A stretch of 64,000 nucleotides of DNA. It comes from Lineus longissimus. Taxonomy: Eukaryota > Nemertea > Pilidiophora > Heteronemertea > Lineidae. Both the position numbers and the translations under genes were made by a program. How positions within the stretch are numbered: the first letter of the stretch is position 1; each line of letters starts with the position of its first letter. Under the pieces are notes generated by a model, which saw only the letters and a program-made list of their open reading frames with translations, was not told where the DNA came from and made no database searches. This document shows, piece by piece, positions 44,101 through 54,144 of the stretch. The stretch spans positions 7,316,001 through 7,380,000 of the forward strand of contig NC_088320.1 in NCBI RefSeq assembly GCF_910592395.1. Direction: 5' to 3'.

Positions 44101-47100
44101 CACCTCGCTGCCAAGCTTTGTTGAGACGGGGACAATGGCCATGGGAATACATATGAAAACAAAAAATACAATGTGATTTTGCAGGTATGATCAATTGTAT
44201 AAGTGTAAATGAATAAATAAACTTTCCTTTTCTAACGTTTTCATGGTTTATTTTCATCACTGAGCCAGTTCAGTACCAGACATGCGCACTCAGCAGCAGC
44301 AAAATCATGTGATTTGCGTGATTTGCATATGAACTTATTATAAACGGCGGGTAGTTTGAAGACCACACTTATGACAATAACAAGCTTGCGAGACGTTTGA
44401 ATGTTTTATGATATGGAGAACTTGGTTGATTTACTACAGTATCATTTTATATTTCTTTAAATATTTTGACTGAAAATAGACTTGATTAAAACTGTAGCAT
44501 TACTCAACTTATCTTCTCAGGTGTGAATTGCTGATGAATCTTGGAACTCGCCGCTAATTTATTTTCGCATATTTTCGGAATCATACGACAAGTTTACTTC
44601 AATCGTCACAAACAGTCGGGTACATGGAGGATGATTCACCAAATTGCCCGCAAATGCGTCACGTCGGGCAGATAATGAAACTTTGTGGATAAAATGAGTT
44701 ACAAAATTACCTTTTCTAACTCATTCTGAGAATGTAACATGTAATTTTATCGACGAACTGTTCTTGCGAGGTATGATAACAAAACTTTGGAGCGTGCATC
44801 ATCTCAATCAGGCAGCGTTGCTATGGTAGTACAGCGTACACACGCCATGCAGTCGGCAATTTTGGCGGGAAAAATAATCATGTATTTCGTCTGGGGATTC
44901 CCAACTTCCCTAACACGACCACCCCGGTAACACGACCACTCCGACCACGGTCACATGAGTGGTCGTGTTACCGGGGTTCCACTGTACTTACAAAAACACC
45001 AAGGCAGATAAAATTTCCTGGGTATTTTCTTCTCACCGACGGGCAGCAAACGAGCGTGATGTACGTTATAAGAAAGGTGGCGCTGAAAGAAGTCAGAAGA
45101 GCTTCCTTATAAGTACACACTACATACACCACACAAACTAGCAACAAAAATTGCGGAGACCTGGAACTATTATCGCTACTTAAAGAGACAAAAATCTCTT
45201 GTGCCTACCGACATTAAGACTTACTGACAGTGGATTGGAGTATACGGTAGACATCTAAACTAGAGCGCGTATCTCGACACAAGTTCATCGCTCGGCATTC
45301 GCGATTATGCCACGCAATTTACCATTCTACGGTATTCCATCCTTCAATACTTACTATGAAATATAGTAGAACCACGAGTTCTGTCTCACCCACATTTTCA
45401 CAGGATGCCTGAAATTAAAAAAACACAGTAAGAAAAGTATCAGTGTGGCAACTGTAAGAGGAGGGGATACCAATGTTCCCAACAAGCCGCATTCCCAGGT
45501 CTTGTGACGGCGCTTGAAGAGATACGCTGTTCGTAATCACTGGTGGTCCAGGAAAATAGTTCTACTCAACACCGCTGTGCCGTTAATATGCATACGAATT
45601 TGCCAAACCTTGGTATTTATTGTTTTTGTATATATATGTCTTTACAACGACAACGGTAACGTTTATATCCAGTATGTGTATACAGTAGAACCTCTCTTAG
45701 CGGACACCTCTCTATTAAGGACACTAGTTTTGGTCCCAACTTAGGCGTTTCCATTCAATCTTACCTCTCTAATCAGGACACCTCTCCATTAAGGACAGCA
45801 CTTGTCAGTCTCATGGTGTCCTTAATAGAGAGGTTCTACTGTATCCGTAATTGACAAGATGAACAAAACATTATTCCGTTGGATGGCTCCAAGTTAAACT
45901 CAAACAAGACAGTATTTCCATCATTGTAGAAAAACATTTCCTTTCCTAAGACAGCCTTCCTCGGCAAGTTGAAAGGCTTACCAGATTCTCGGCAAGCTGG
46001 GGAATCGATTCTCCAGAATCACTACGTATACTTACACAAAAACAAAGACTCCAATGAAGGCGACAGTCACAAGAAGTTGCGCTGTTAGAATCAGATAAAC
46101 CTGAAACAGATTAGCCAGAAGAATAAGCATACAGGGTGTAAAAAAGCAGTATCGGCGAATTTTATAGTTGAACTAGGATTGGCAATTTGCTAAAAGGTCT
46201 CGTCCGTTCATTCACAGATTTCTGCTTTGTATTAACATGTGGTTCGACTATATTTTGTGTCATTTTCTAACACCATGCTATCAATCATAATGCAGTAAGT
46301 CACGACTCGGAGCAAAGACTGTTTTAGCGATCGACACCAGATTATGCTGGTGCATGTGATTTCGTAGCAAACAGTGATGACTTCCTGGGTAAAAACGCAT
46401 CGAATCCTGGACAAACAAAATATTAAAGGCGTCAACCAAGTGCAGATCGCCTGAACAAGGGGGGTACAAGGTGTTCATTGACCGGTGCATTATAGCTTGA
46501 GAATGAAGTGTGGTCACCTTCTTAATGAAGCTCCTTCGGATCGCCTTGTCTGAGAAACTGTTCATCTGCTCCGTCCAATCCGTTGCCATCCCTTCCTCAG
46601 CATCACCGTCAGATTCGGGGCCTGCTGCATTAAACTGGGATTGGGCCTGAGGGGCAGGGGTTGCACCGTATCCAGGCTGTTGGAATCCAACTTGAGCTTG
46701 CCCTTGCTCATATCCAGGTTGTTGCTGCCCATATCCAGGTTGTTGCTGCCCGTATCCAGGCTGGGGCTGCCCATATCCAGGTTGTTGCTGCCCATATCCT
46801 GGTTGTTGCTGCCCATATCCAGGTTGTGGTTGAACATAGCCTGGTTGACCGTAGCCAGCTGGATGATAAAGAAAATAGAGAGAAATTATACTTTTATCAG
46901 GAAATTGGTAGATAGAAGGGTTGCAGCAAGATGTACTTTTTTTTGGAGGTCCGTAATGTACTTCTTTTTCGAGTACATAATGTACTTCATTTTGGAGAGG
47001 TACATAATGTACTTTTTTTTGTACCCTGGGATTGAATAGTGCTGTCCTTAATAGAGAGGTGTCCTGATTAGAGAGGTCGAATTGAATTGAAACAACAAAT

Positions 47101-47722
47101 TTGGGACCAAAACTAGTGTCCTTAATAGAGAGGTTGTCCTTAATAGAGAGGTGTCCACTAAGAGAGGTTTTACTGTACCTCTTTTTAGAGAGGTACATAA
47201 TGCACGTGACAGTTATAAACACAGTTGTCAACGTCATGCATGCAACTTTGCTGAAACTAAGTGTAACATATGGTGCCTTTCCCTTGCCTATTGAAATGAA
47301 TAAACATATTACTTCCTGCGAAACTGTGCCTTTATTAATCGCTCGATCACTCTTACAGTTCGTCTGCTTTGGGAAAACAACTAGTCCCACTCCTGCACAT
47401 GTCTCGCACCAATCTTAAAACAGGGATCGTCTCCAAAGCATTTTACTTCATTACATTAGTATTTGTATTTTGTCTGACACAAGAGCAATGTTGAAACGTA
47501 CCCACTTCTTATAATTTACGCAACTGGAAATTTCATATACGTAAGTTTCAAATTTCAAATTTTCAACGAACAGTGTTGGCGCTTAATCCAAGATTTACAA
47601 CTATTCCTACCTTGAGCTGGATATGGTGTTGTCTCTGGTACCTTCGCAGGGTACGGAGCTACAGGTGGCTGCCCACCGGCACCATAGCCCACCGCATCAT
47701 TATAGGCTGGAGGGGCGGACAT
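41027..47722 (-). CDS. GRINA-like: GRINA/lifeguard (TMBIM, Bax inhibitor-1 family) membrane protein
   Basis: Predicted multi-pass membrane protein of Golgi/ER or plasma membrane, a family that modulates calcium and apoptosis. Minus-strand coding exons: 47722-47611, 46858-46518, 46100-46036, 45408-45355, 45082-44992, 43338-43213, 42798-42646, then either 42053-41901 or 41185-41027. All phases agree, giving 364 or 366 residues (GRINA about 371). Residues 1-100 are Pro/Gly/Tyr/Gln-rich with about eight QPGYGQQ heptads, as in GRINA. From about 135 come SDKAIRRSFIKK and seven hydrophobic segments. Family landmarks are CCPSVRRKYPGN, SYMTATISSYYDT and FDTQMI plus EEYI. The exon 2 donor is AAG|GTGACC, slightly off consensus. 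A 5' non-coding exon probably ends at 48841 (GGAAG|GTAAGA), spliced to 47748. Confidence 0.93.
41257..41372 (+). repeat. 23-bp tandem repeat, five copies
   Basis: Unit AGGCAGTGCCTGCAATGTACAGC, with the first and last copies slightly diverged. Each unit contains TGCCTGC and, across the junction, GCAGGCA, so it can form hairpins. It lies between the two alternative lifeguard terminal exons. Confidence 0.9.
41901..42053 (-). CDS. GRINA-like: alternative terminal exon A of the lifeguard gene
   Basis: After a TATTTTCAG acceptor this exon encodes FLVFDTQMIIGGSNRK onward to TAG at 41903-41901, 50 residues ending FGGKK. It is closer to the upstream exon (592 bp intron) than exon B (1460 bp intron). 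Confidence 0.88.
   Translation of the reverse strand, partial: FLVFDTQMIIGGSNRKIQISAEEYIVAALQLYLDVVYIFLFILMLFGGKK
42894..43072. repeat. cluster of TTCACCATGGTGAA palindromes
   Basis: Seven to nine perfect or near copies of the 14-bp palindrome TTCACCATGGTGAA and of variants such as TTTACCACGGTGAAA and TTTACCATGCTCACC occur in 180 bp, at spacings of roughly 20-30 bp. Located in a lifeguard intron, between exons at 42798 and 43213. Confidence 0.8.
43798..43859 (-). mobile_element. truncated pogo-type MITE end at a lifeguard intron
   Basis: GGGTGTCCCAAATAGAGCGG followed by TTCTAC-TA is the terminal part of the CAGTAGAACC family. It is cut off at its terminal repeat by the larger element that starts at 43860. 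Confidence 0.6.
43860..44984. mobile_element. 1.1-kb non-autonomous TA-flanked DNA transposon
   Basis: Starts CAGTGGAACCCCGGTTGGCG and ends with the reverse complement of CAGTGGAACCCCGGTAACAC. TA duplicates at 43858-43859 and 44985-44986. The outer 80-200 bp carry many CGACCAC/GTGGTCG repeats. There is no transposase ORF. Ends and TA target suggest a Tc1/pogo-class element. Its right end lies five bases into the intron from the lifeguard exon ending at 44992. Confidence 0.8.
45685..45840. mobile_element. complete pogo-type MITE (CAGTAGAACCTCTCT)
   Basis: CAGTAGAACCTCTCTTAGCG at the left and TTAATAGAGAGGTTCTACTG at the right, flanked by TA on both sides. 156 bp with internal copies of the ends (ACCTCTCTAATCAGGACACC). 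This is the best example of the family seen at 15985, 23413, 39493, 40643, 43798 and 47035. Located in a lifeguard intron. Confidence 0.85.
47035..47182. mobile_element. pogo-type MITE in lifeguard intron 1
   Basis: AGTGCTGTCCTTAATAGAGAGG, GGGACCAAAACTAGTGTCC and AGAGAGGTTTTACTGTA match the 45685 copy; the left terminal repeat is lost. The preceding 46930-47030 has repeated GTACATAATGTACTT segments. Confidence 0.75.
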
Positions 47723-48149
47723 CTTTTGTTTCAAGTAAACTGACTACGCTGAAAAGTCAAATTGAACATAAAGCAATCCACAGTGTGTGATTGATTACAG
47801 GGCGGACCAAGCAGTTGGTAACAGCAGGGGGTCCAGCAGTCCAAGAAAGATGGGATGATTACAACAACAAGGTGTTCTTAAAAATCAATTTTACGATTCG
47901 TGTTTTAGTGGTTTACACTAATTTTCCTAGTAAATCGATGGTCAACTTCTAAGAATTTTCTCAAATAAAGAGGGTAGGCCCCTACGTGCAACTGCCAGAG
48001 GTGCAATGAATGATCTGTTTTCATGCCAGGACAAGTGAAAGTGCCTCCTCGTTATCCTAATCTAATAAAAAGGGACTTAGTGAAGGGGCAAAAGTCTCAT
48101 CAATGAATACCTCACTTCAGAAGTTCAGTTTTGGATATGAAGATGGTAC

Positions 48150-48375
48150 GGTTTGAGAAGTCTCACGCACAAGTGACATGACCTGTATTTGTATAAACGC
48201 ATAGGCCAATCTCCTTCGAAGAAAACACTGCGTTGACCTCAACTGCCAAGCTCTACTCGTGTCCACCTGACCTATGATAATGCATGATTTGCAGTTTGAG
48301 CACATAACGGCCGTCAACGCAGTGTTTTCGTTGAAGGAGATAGGCTTTATCAGTTGCACAAGACTTCTCAAACTT
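48150..48375. mobile_element. fold-back MITE upstream of the lifeguard gene
   Basis: GTTTGAGAAGTCT at 48149 is answered by AGACTTCTCAAAC near 48370. Inner arms CAATCTCCTTCGAAGAAAAC and CAACGCAGTGTTTTCGTTGA are complementary. It lies between the proposed 5' non-coding exon and the first coding exon. Confidence 0.65.
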
Positions 48376-48840
48376 GAAACTGTATGGTACGATCGTTACC
48401 AGTATTTTTTCTGAGTAAGCCTAGTAGCCCGTTATCCGGGAGCGAAGTTCCGAAGCGACCGCTTCTTGCCAATTTTGGTCTTTGTTTTCATTTGACCTAG
48501 GCCTAGTTTACGCTCTACAGTGAAGCGGTCTCGATTGGTGAAACATTGACTTGTCCTATGCATACCGTACAATGAACGATCACAAAAGTCTGTCAGGAAA
48601 TCGAGATGACGACACTTCACACCCACACATTCACTTCCCAATCCCACACGAGTCACGACACTCGCCCCATGCAGCTAAGCTGTCAAAATACGTCGACAAA
48701 ATCTTGCCACTGGCAAATAATTGCTGAAGTAAAGCACGTTATTTAAACACCTAAGTTATCCTACCAAGTTAATAGCAGGTCATGACTACTTTATTTCCCA
48801 TAGTTTGCCGGAAAAAGCCATTTTTACAGTGTTTTCTTAC

Positions 48841-48900
48841 CTTCCAAATATTTTTAGTTCACTTCCGGGTTGCTCTCCAGTGACTGAAGGTCAGAAAATG
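48841..48900 (-). promoter_or_regulatory. probable 5' non-coding exon and promoter of the lifeguard gene
   Basis: On the minus strand ACCCGGAAGTGAAC (an ETS-like CCGGAAGT core) is followed by TTTGGAAG|GTAAGAAAAC, a good donor. The matching acceptor TTTTCAG at 47749-47750 precedes the coding start by 26 bp. The transcription start is inferred only. Confidence 0.45.
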
Positions 48901-50471
48901 TATGGGCTTTCTGGATTTTGCGTAATCGTTTTGGCGTAAAGACAGTGGTTCCTGGGCAATATATTTTCAGGCAGTTTGAGAGACTTCTAGTCTAAACAGC
49001 ACTAACGTTACTGTGCCTCCACTGATAATAGGCTAAGGCATGCAGTGGTAACTAATCAATGAGGAACCTACGCAACAAACCTGCCAATAGGGGGCCCATG
49101 CAGGCAAGTGGACCTTGGTTGTAATTAGAAAGCCATTTCCCAGGTCACTGATTATTGAATATTTCATCCCCTAATTACTCTACATTTGGAAATAGCACCA
49201 AAAATGTTGTTTTATATTGGTCCTTATTCTATTTTGATGAGTTATAGGGCATTCCGACTCCAATGCCGGGGCAATGGGCATTCCGACTCCAAAAGAATCG
49301 ACTCGAATCTTTTTAAACATTTTCTTATTATTATTCATTCATGTATGTTTATCAGCCGCGGATCCAAGGGGGTGCACCAGACGCACGGCTCCTTATTGAT
49401 GTATACTTTTATTAATTAACCACTCATGAAATTTTGGAACACACCTGTCCAGGAATTTTGATGAGAAATGCAGTTCACGCTCCCTCTTCTTCCAGTTCCT
49501 CGATTCGCCGGCCCTCTTATACCATCAACTTATACCATTGTAAATATTATCATGAGGAAAACCCCTTAGCTTCACCCGAACTTTTCAAGCTGAAGTACAC
49601 CAGGTGTTCGAGCACTCCAGAGAATGGTTTGACTTGTCGGCAGCTTGAATTCCCCAGTGTACATTGAGGCCAACAACTATTTTGGTTGACCTCGATTCCA
49701 AACCCTTTTTCAAAATGGCCATTCAAACCATAAAATCAGCTACAAACATTTTTTGTTGTTGGGACAACTTTGGCATGAGACAGGCTGTTTTTCATGCAAA
49801 ATAGCTTCAAGTAGGACCGTGACTTCTCAAGGAGCTAAGAGAATTATCGACATATCATCAAACTGCAAAAAAGATTTCACCAAAATAGAATGTAACTGTA
49901 CGTTTGCCTAAAAATCTAAGATTTGCAAGTCATGTCAAACCCGTCTCACATTACACGCTAAATTCATTATTAGTGATGAGCATTTAGTTTGTAACTACAG
50001 TGATGAGCAGGCGGATAGGTTCAAATTACATATCATCTTCCTGGCCACCTAAATCCCACACCGAAATTGTCCCTTCAAATCACGTGCACGGAGCTATATA
50101 GATACGATCGCCGTGTGCATGGGCATTCCGACTCCAAAAGAATCGACTCGAATCGTAATTCAAATCCGGCATTGCTGACATCATTGGCGCCAAAGACTAT
50201 TTCTTTTGACCCTGTTGACCTCGCTTCTAAATTTTTTTGAAAAAGCCATTCAAACATTTAAATCAACTGCGAGTATTATTTATTATATCACCGAGCTATG
50301 TAAATACGATACATCAAGCAAGCTCTGTCGCAATTTTGAAATATACGATTATCTGGGACACTTTGTACCCAATTACTCTTCCGCCAGCGTTACCTCGTCA
50401 CAATCATGGCGCTTTTTCAATATGGCGACGAATTGAACAATCCCTGTCATTCATACCCCTTACAGTTAAGC

Positions 50472-50542
50472 CTTGGTGGCTTCGGCGGTTAGACGGTTGT
50501 ACTGCGCACTGGATGGTCACGGGTTCGATTCCCCGGCGAATC
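50472..50542 (+). repeat. tRNA-like block inside the 1.25-kb unit (first of five)
   Basis: GGTGGCTTCGGCGGTTAGACGG resembles a pol III A box and CACGGGTTCGATTCCCCGGCG holds a canonical B box (GGTTCGATTCC), followed by a TTTTTT terminator. Homologues lie near 51731, 52975, 55072 and 56331. Acceptor and anticodon stems do not fold cleanly, so it is a SINE-type relic rather than a tRNA gene. Confidence 0.55.
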
Positions 50543-53283
50543 TATCTTTTCCTGTTTTTTTTAAAACATTTTCTTATTATTATTCATTCATGTACGTTTA
50601 TCAGGCGCAGATCCAAGGGGGTGCACCAGACGCACGGCTCCTTATTGATGTATACTTTTGTTAATTGACCACTCATGAAATTTTGGAACACACCTGTCCA
50701 GGAATTTTGATGAGAAATGCAGTTCACGCTCCCTCTTCTTCCAGTTCCTAGATTCGCCGGCCCTCTTATACCATCAACTTATACCATTGTAAATATTATC
50801 ATGAGGAAAACCCCTTAGCTTCACCCGAACTTTTCAAGCTGAAGTACACCAGGTGTTCGAGCACTCCAGAGAATGGTTTGACTAGTCGGCAGCTTGAATT
50901 CCCCAGTGTACATTGAGGCCAACAACTGTTTTGGTTGACCTCGATTCCAAAGCCTTTTTCAAAATGGCCATTCAAACCATAAAATCAACTACAAATATTT
51001 TTTGTTGTTGGGACAACTTTGGCATGAGACAGGCTGTTTTTCATGCAAAATAGCTTCAAGTAGGACCGTGACTTCTCATGGAGCTGAGAGAATTATCGAC
51101 ATATCATCAAACTGCAAAAAAGTTTTCACCAAAATAGAATGTAACTGTACGTTTGCCTAAAAATCTAAGATTTGCAAGTCATGTCAAACCCGTCTCACAT
51201 TACACGCTAAATTCATTATTAGTGATTAGCATTTAGTTTGTAACTACAGTGATGAGCAGGCGGATAGGTTCAAATTACATATCATCTTCCTGGCCACCTA
51301 AATCCCACACCGAAATTGTCCCTTCAAATCACGTGCACGGAGCTTTAGATACGATCGCCGTGTGCATGGGCATTCCGACTCCAAAAGAATCGACTCGAAT
51401 CTTAATTCAAATCCGGCATTGCTGACATCATTGGCGCCAAAGACTATTTCTTTTGACCCTGTTGACCTCGCTTCTAAATTTTTTTGAAAAAGCCATTCAA
51501 ACATTTAAATCAACTGCGAGCGTTATCTATTATATCACCGAGCTATGTAAATACGATACATCAAGAAAACTCGACTCTGTCGCAATTTTGAAATATACGA
51601 TTATCTGGGACTATTTGTACCCAATTACTCTTCCGCCAGCGTTACTTCGTCACAATCATGGCGCATTTTCAATATGGCGACGAATTGAACAAGGTAAATC
51701 CCTGTCTATCATACCCCTTAAAGTAAAGCCTTGGTGGCCTCGGCGGTTAGACGGTTGTACTGCGCACTGGATGGTCACGGTTCGATTCTCCGGCGAATGG
51801 ATCTTTTCCTGTCTTTTTGAAACATTTTATTATTATTATTCATTCATGTACGTTTATCAGGCGCGGATCCAAGCGGGTGCACCAGACGCACGGCTCCTAA
51901 TTGATGTAAACTTTTTTTAATTCACCACTGATGAAATTTTGGAACACACCTGTCCAGGAATTTTGATGAGAAATGCAGTTCACTCTCCCTCTTCTTCCAG
52001 TTCTTAGATTCGCCGACCCTCTGATACCATCATCTTATACCATTGTGAATATTATCATGAGGAAAACCCCTTCACCCGAACTTTTCAAGCTGAACTACAC
52101 ACTGATTCCAGGTGTTCGAGCACTCCAGAGAATGGTTTGACTAGTCGGCAGCTTGAATTCCCAAGGGTACATTGAGGCCAACAACTATTTTGGTTGACCT
52201 CGATTCCAAAGCCTTTTTCAAAATGGCCATTCAAACCATAAAATCAGCTACAAACATTCTTTCTTGAAGGGACAACTTTGGCATGAGACAGGCTGTTTTT
52301 CATGCAAAATAGCTTCAAGTAGGACCGTGACTTCTCAAGTAGCTGAGAGAATTATTAACATATCATCAAACCGCAAAAAAGATCTCTCCAAAATAGAATG
52401 TAACTGTACGTTTGTCTAAAAATCTAAGATTTGCAAGTCATGTCAAACCCGTCTCACATTACACGCTAAATTCATTATTAGCGATGAGCATTTAGTTTGT
52501 AACTACAGTGATGAGCAGGCGGATAGGTTCAGATTATCATCTTCCTGACCACCTAAATCCCACACCGAAATTGTCCCTTCAAATCACGTGCACGGAACTT
52601 TATAGATAAGATTGCCGTGTGCATTCCGACTCCAAAAGAATCGACTCGAATCTTAATTTAAATCCGGCATTGCTGACATCATTGGCGCCAAAGACTATTT
52701 CTTTTGACCCTGTTGACCTCGCTTCTAAATTTTTTTTGAAAAAGCCATTCAAACATTTAAATCAACTGCGAGCGTTATCTATTATATCACCGAGCTATGT
52801 AAATACGATACATCAAGAAAACTCTGTCGCAATTTTGAAATATACGATTATCTGGGACTATTTGTACCCAATTACTCTTCCGCCAGCGTTACCTCGTCAC
52901 AATCATGGCGCATTTTCAATATGGCGACGAATTGAACCAGGTAAATCCCTGTCTATCATACCCCTTACAGTAAAGCCTTGGTGGCCTCGGCGGTCAGACG
53001 GTTGTACTGCGCACTGGATGGTCACGGGTTCGATTCCCCGGCGAATCTATCTTTTCCTATTTTTTTTTAAACATTTTTTTATTATTATTTATTCATGTAC
53101 GTTTATCAGGCGCGGATCCGCACGGCTCCTAATTGATGTAAGCTTTTTTTAATTGACCGCTCATGAAATTTTGGAACACACCTGTCCAGGAATTTTGATG
53201 AGAAATGCAGTTCACGCTCCCTCTTCTTCCAGTTCCTAGATTCGCCGGCCCTCTTATACCATCATCTTCTACCATTGTGAATA

Positions 53284-54144
53284 CTAGCATATACCCATGG
53301 AGCGGGCAAAGTTGAAATGTAATATACATTAGTTAAATGGGCACGATGATTGAACTACATTAAATTTCTAACGTTACTGAAGTTTTATTAAAGGTTAAAC
53401 ACGAAATGAACTGCATTTAGGGACTTATTGCTGCTATCAACATGCAACCCCCAATAGACTGATTGGTGTACGCTATTTTGCACAATGCATTGAGACCAGT
53501 GACAGCAGGTCCTGTTCCAAATAAGGGCCTCACATATTAGGCATATCACCTACCCACTCCCGTACCCAATGCCACTGTCGGACCAAAGCCAGGCGCATGG
53601 AGAGTTGCAGAACGCAATTCAAACTGACAACATCAATCAGTAAAGAATAAATCAAAGAGCAAGCGCTGGCCACTGTACATATTTTGTCCATCCTGGCATA
53701 ACTGTTTATTGATACCCTGACTGCATGTTCCGGTAGGCCACCCTGCAGAATTTGCCATATCACTCCGGTCAGTGTTTCTCGAATAGAACTAAAATAGAAT
53801 AGGCTAATCATTAATCTCTCTGCTAATACCCTGCACCATGGACCAGGTCGTATAGCACTACATACGTGCTGGAAGCTAATATTGATGTGGCAGGGAGAAT
53901 ATGCGAGAAGTTTGTGTATGCTTTTGAGAATGAGCGGAGCTCTCCAGTCGACGTGCTCTCTGAAAAGTTGTTATTTATTCCAAAACCACCAAGATATTCG
54001 ACGTATGACACCCTCAGTGACACTCTTACTTATGATCCACACCTACGAAGCCAAAAGTTGCAAGAATTCGACGCATTTCCGAGGCCCAATTTTGAAACAA
54101 AAATCGCCTCCTATTTAGCGGCCACAACGCGCATTATAGTATAG
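53284..54144 (+). mobile_element. 860-bp insertion in one array unit
   Basis: Other units read ACCATTGTGAATATTATCATG without a break; here the sequence leaves after GTGAATA and resumes at TTATCATGAGG 860 bp later. The inserted DNA has a 92-codon plus-strand frame (53866-54144) reading SPVDVLSEKLLFIPKPPRYS and later DPHLRSQKLQEFDAFPRPNF, unidentified. No clear terminal repeats were found. Confidence 0.5.
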
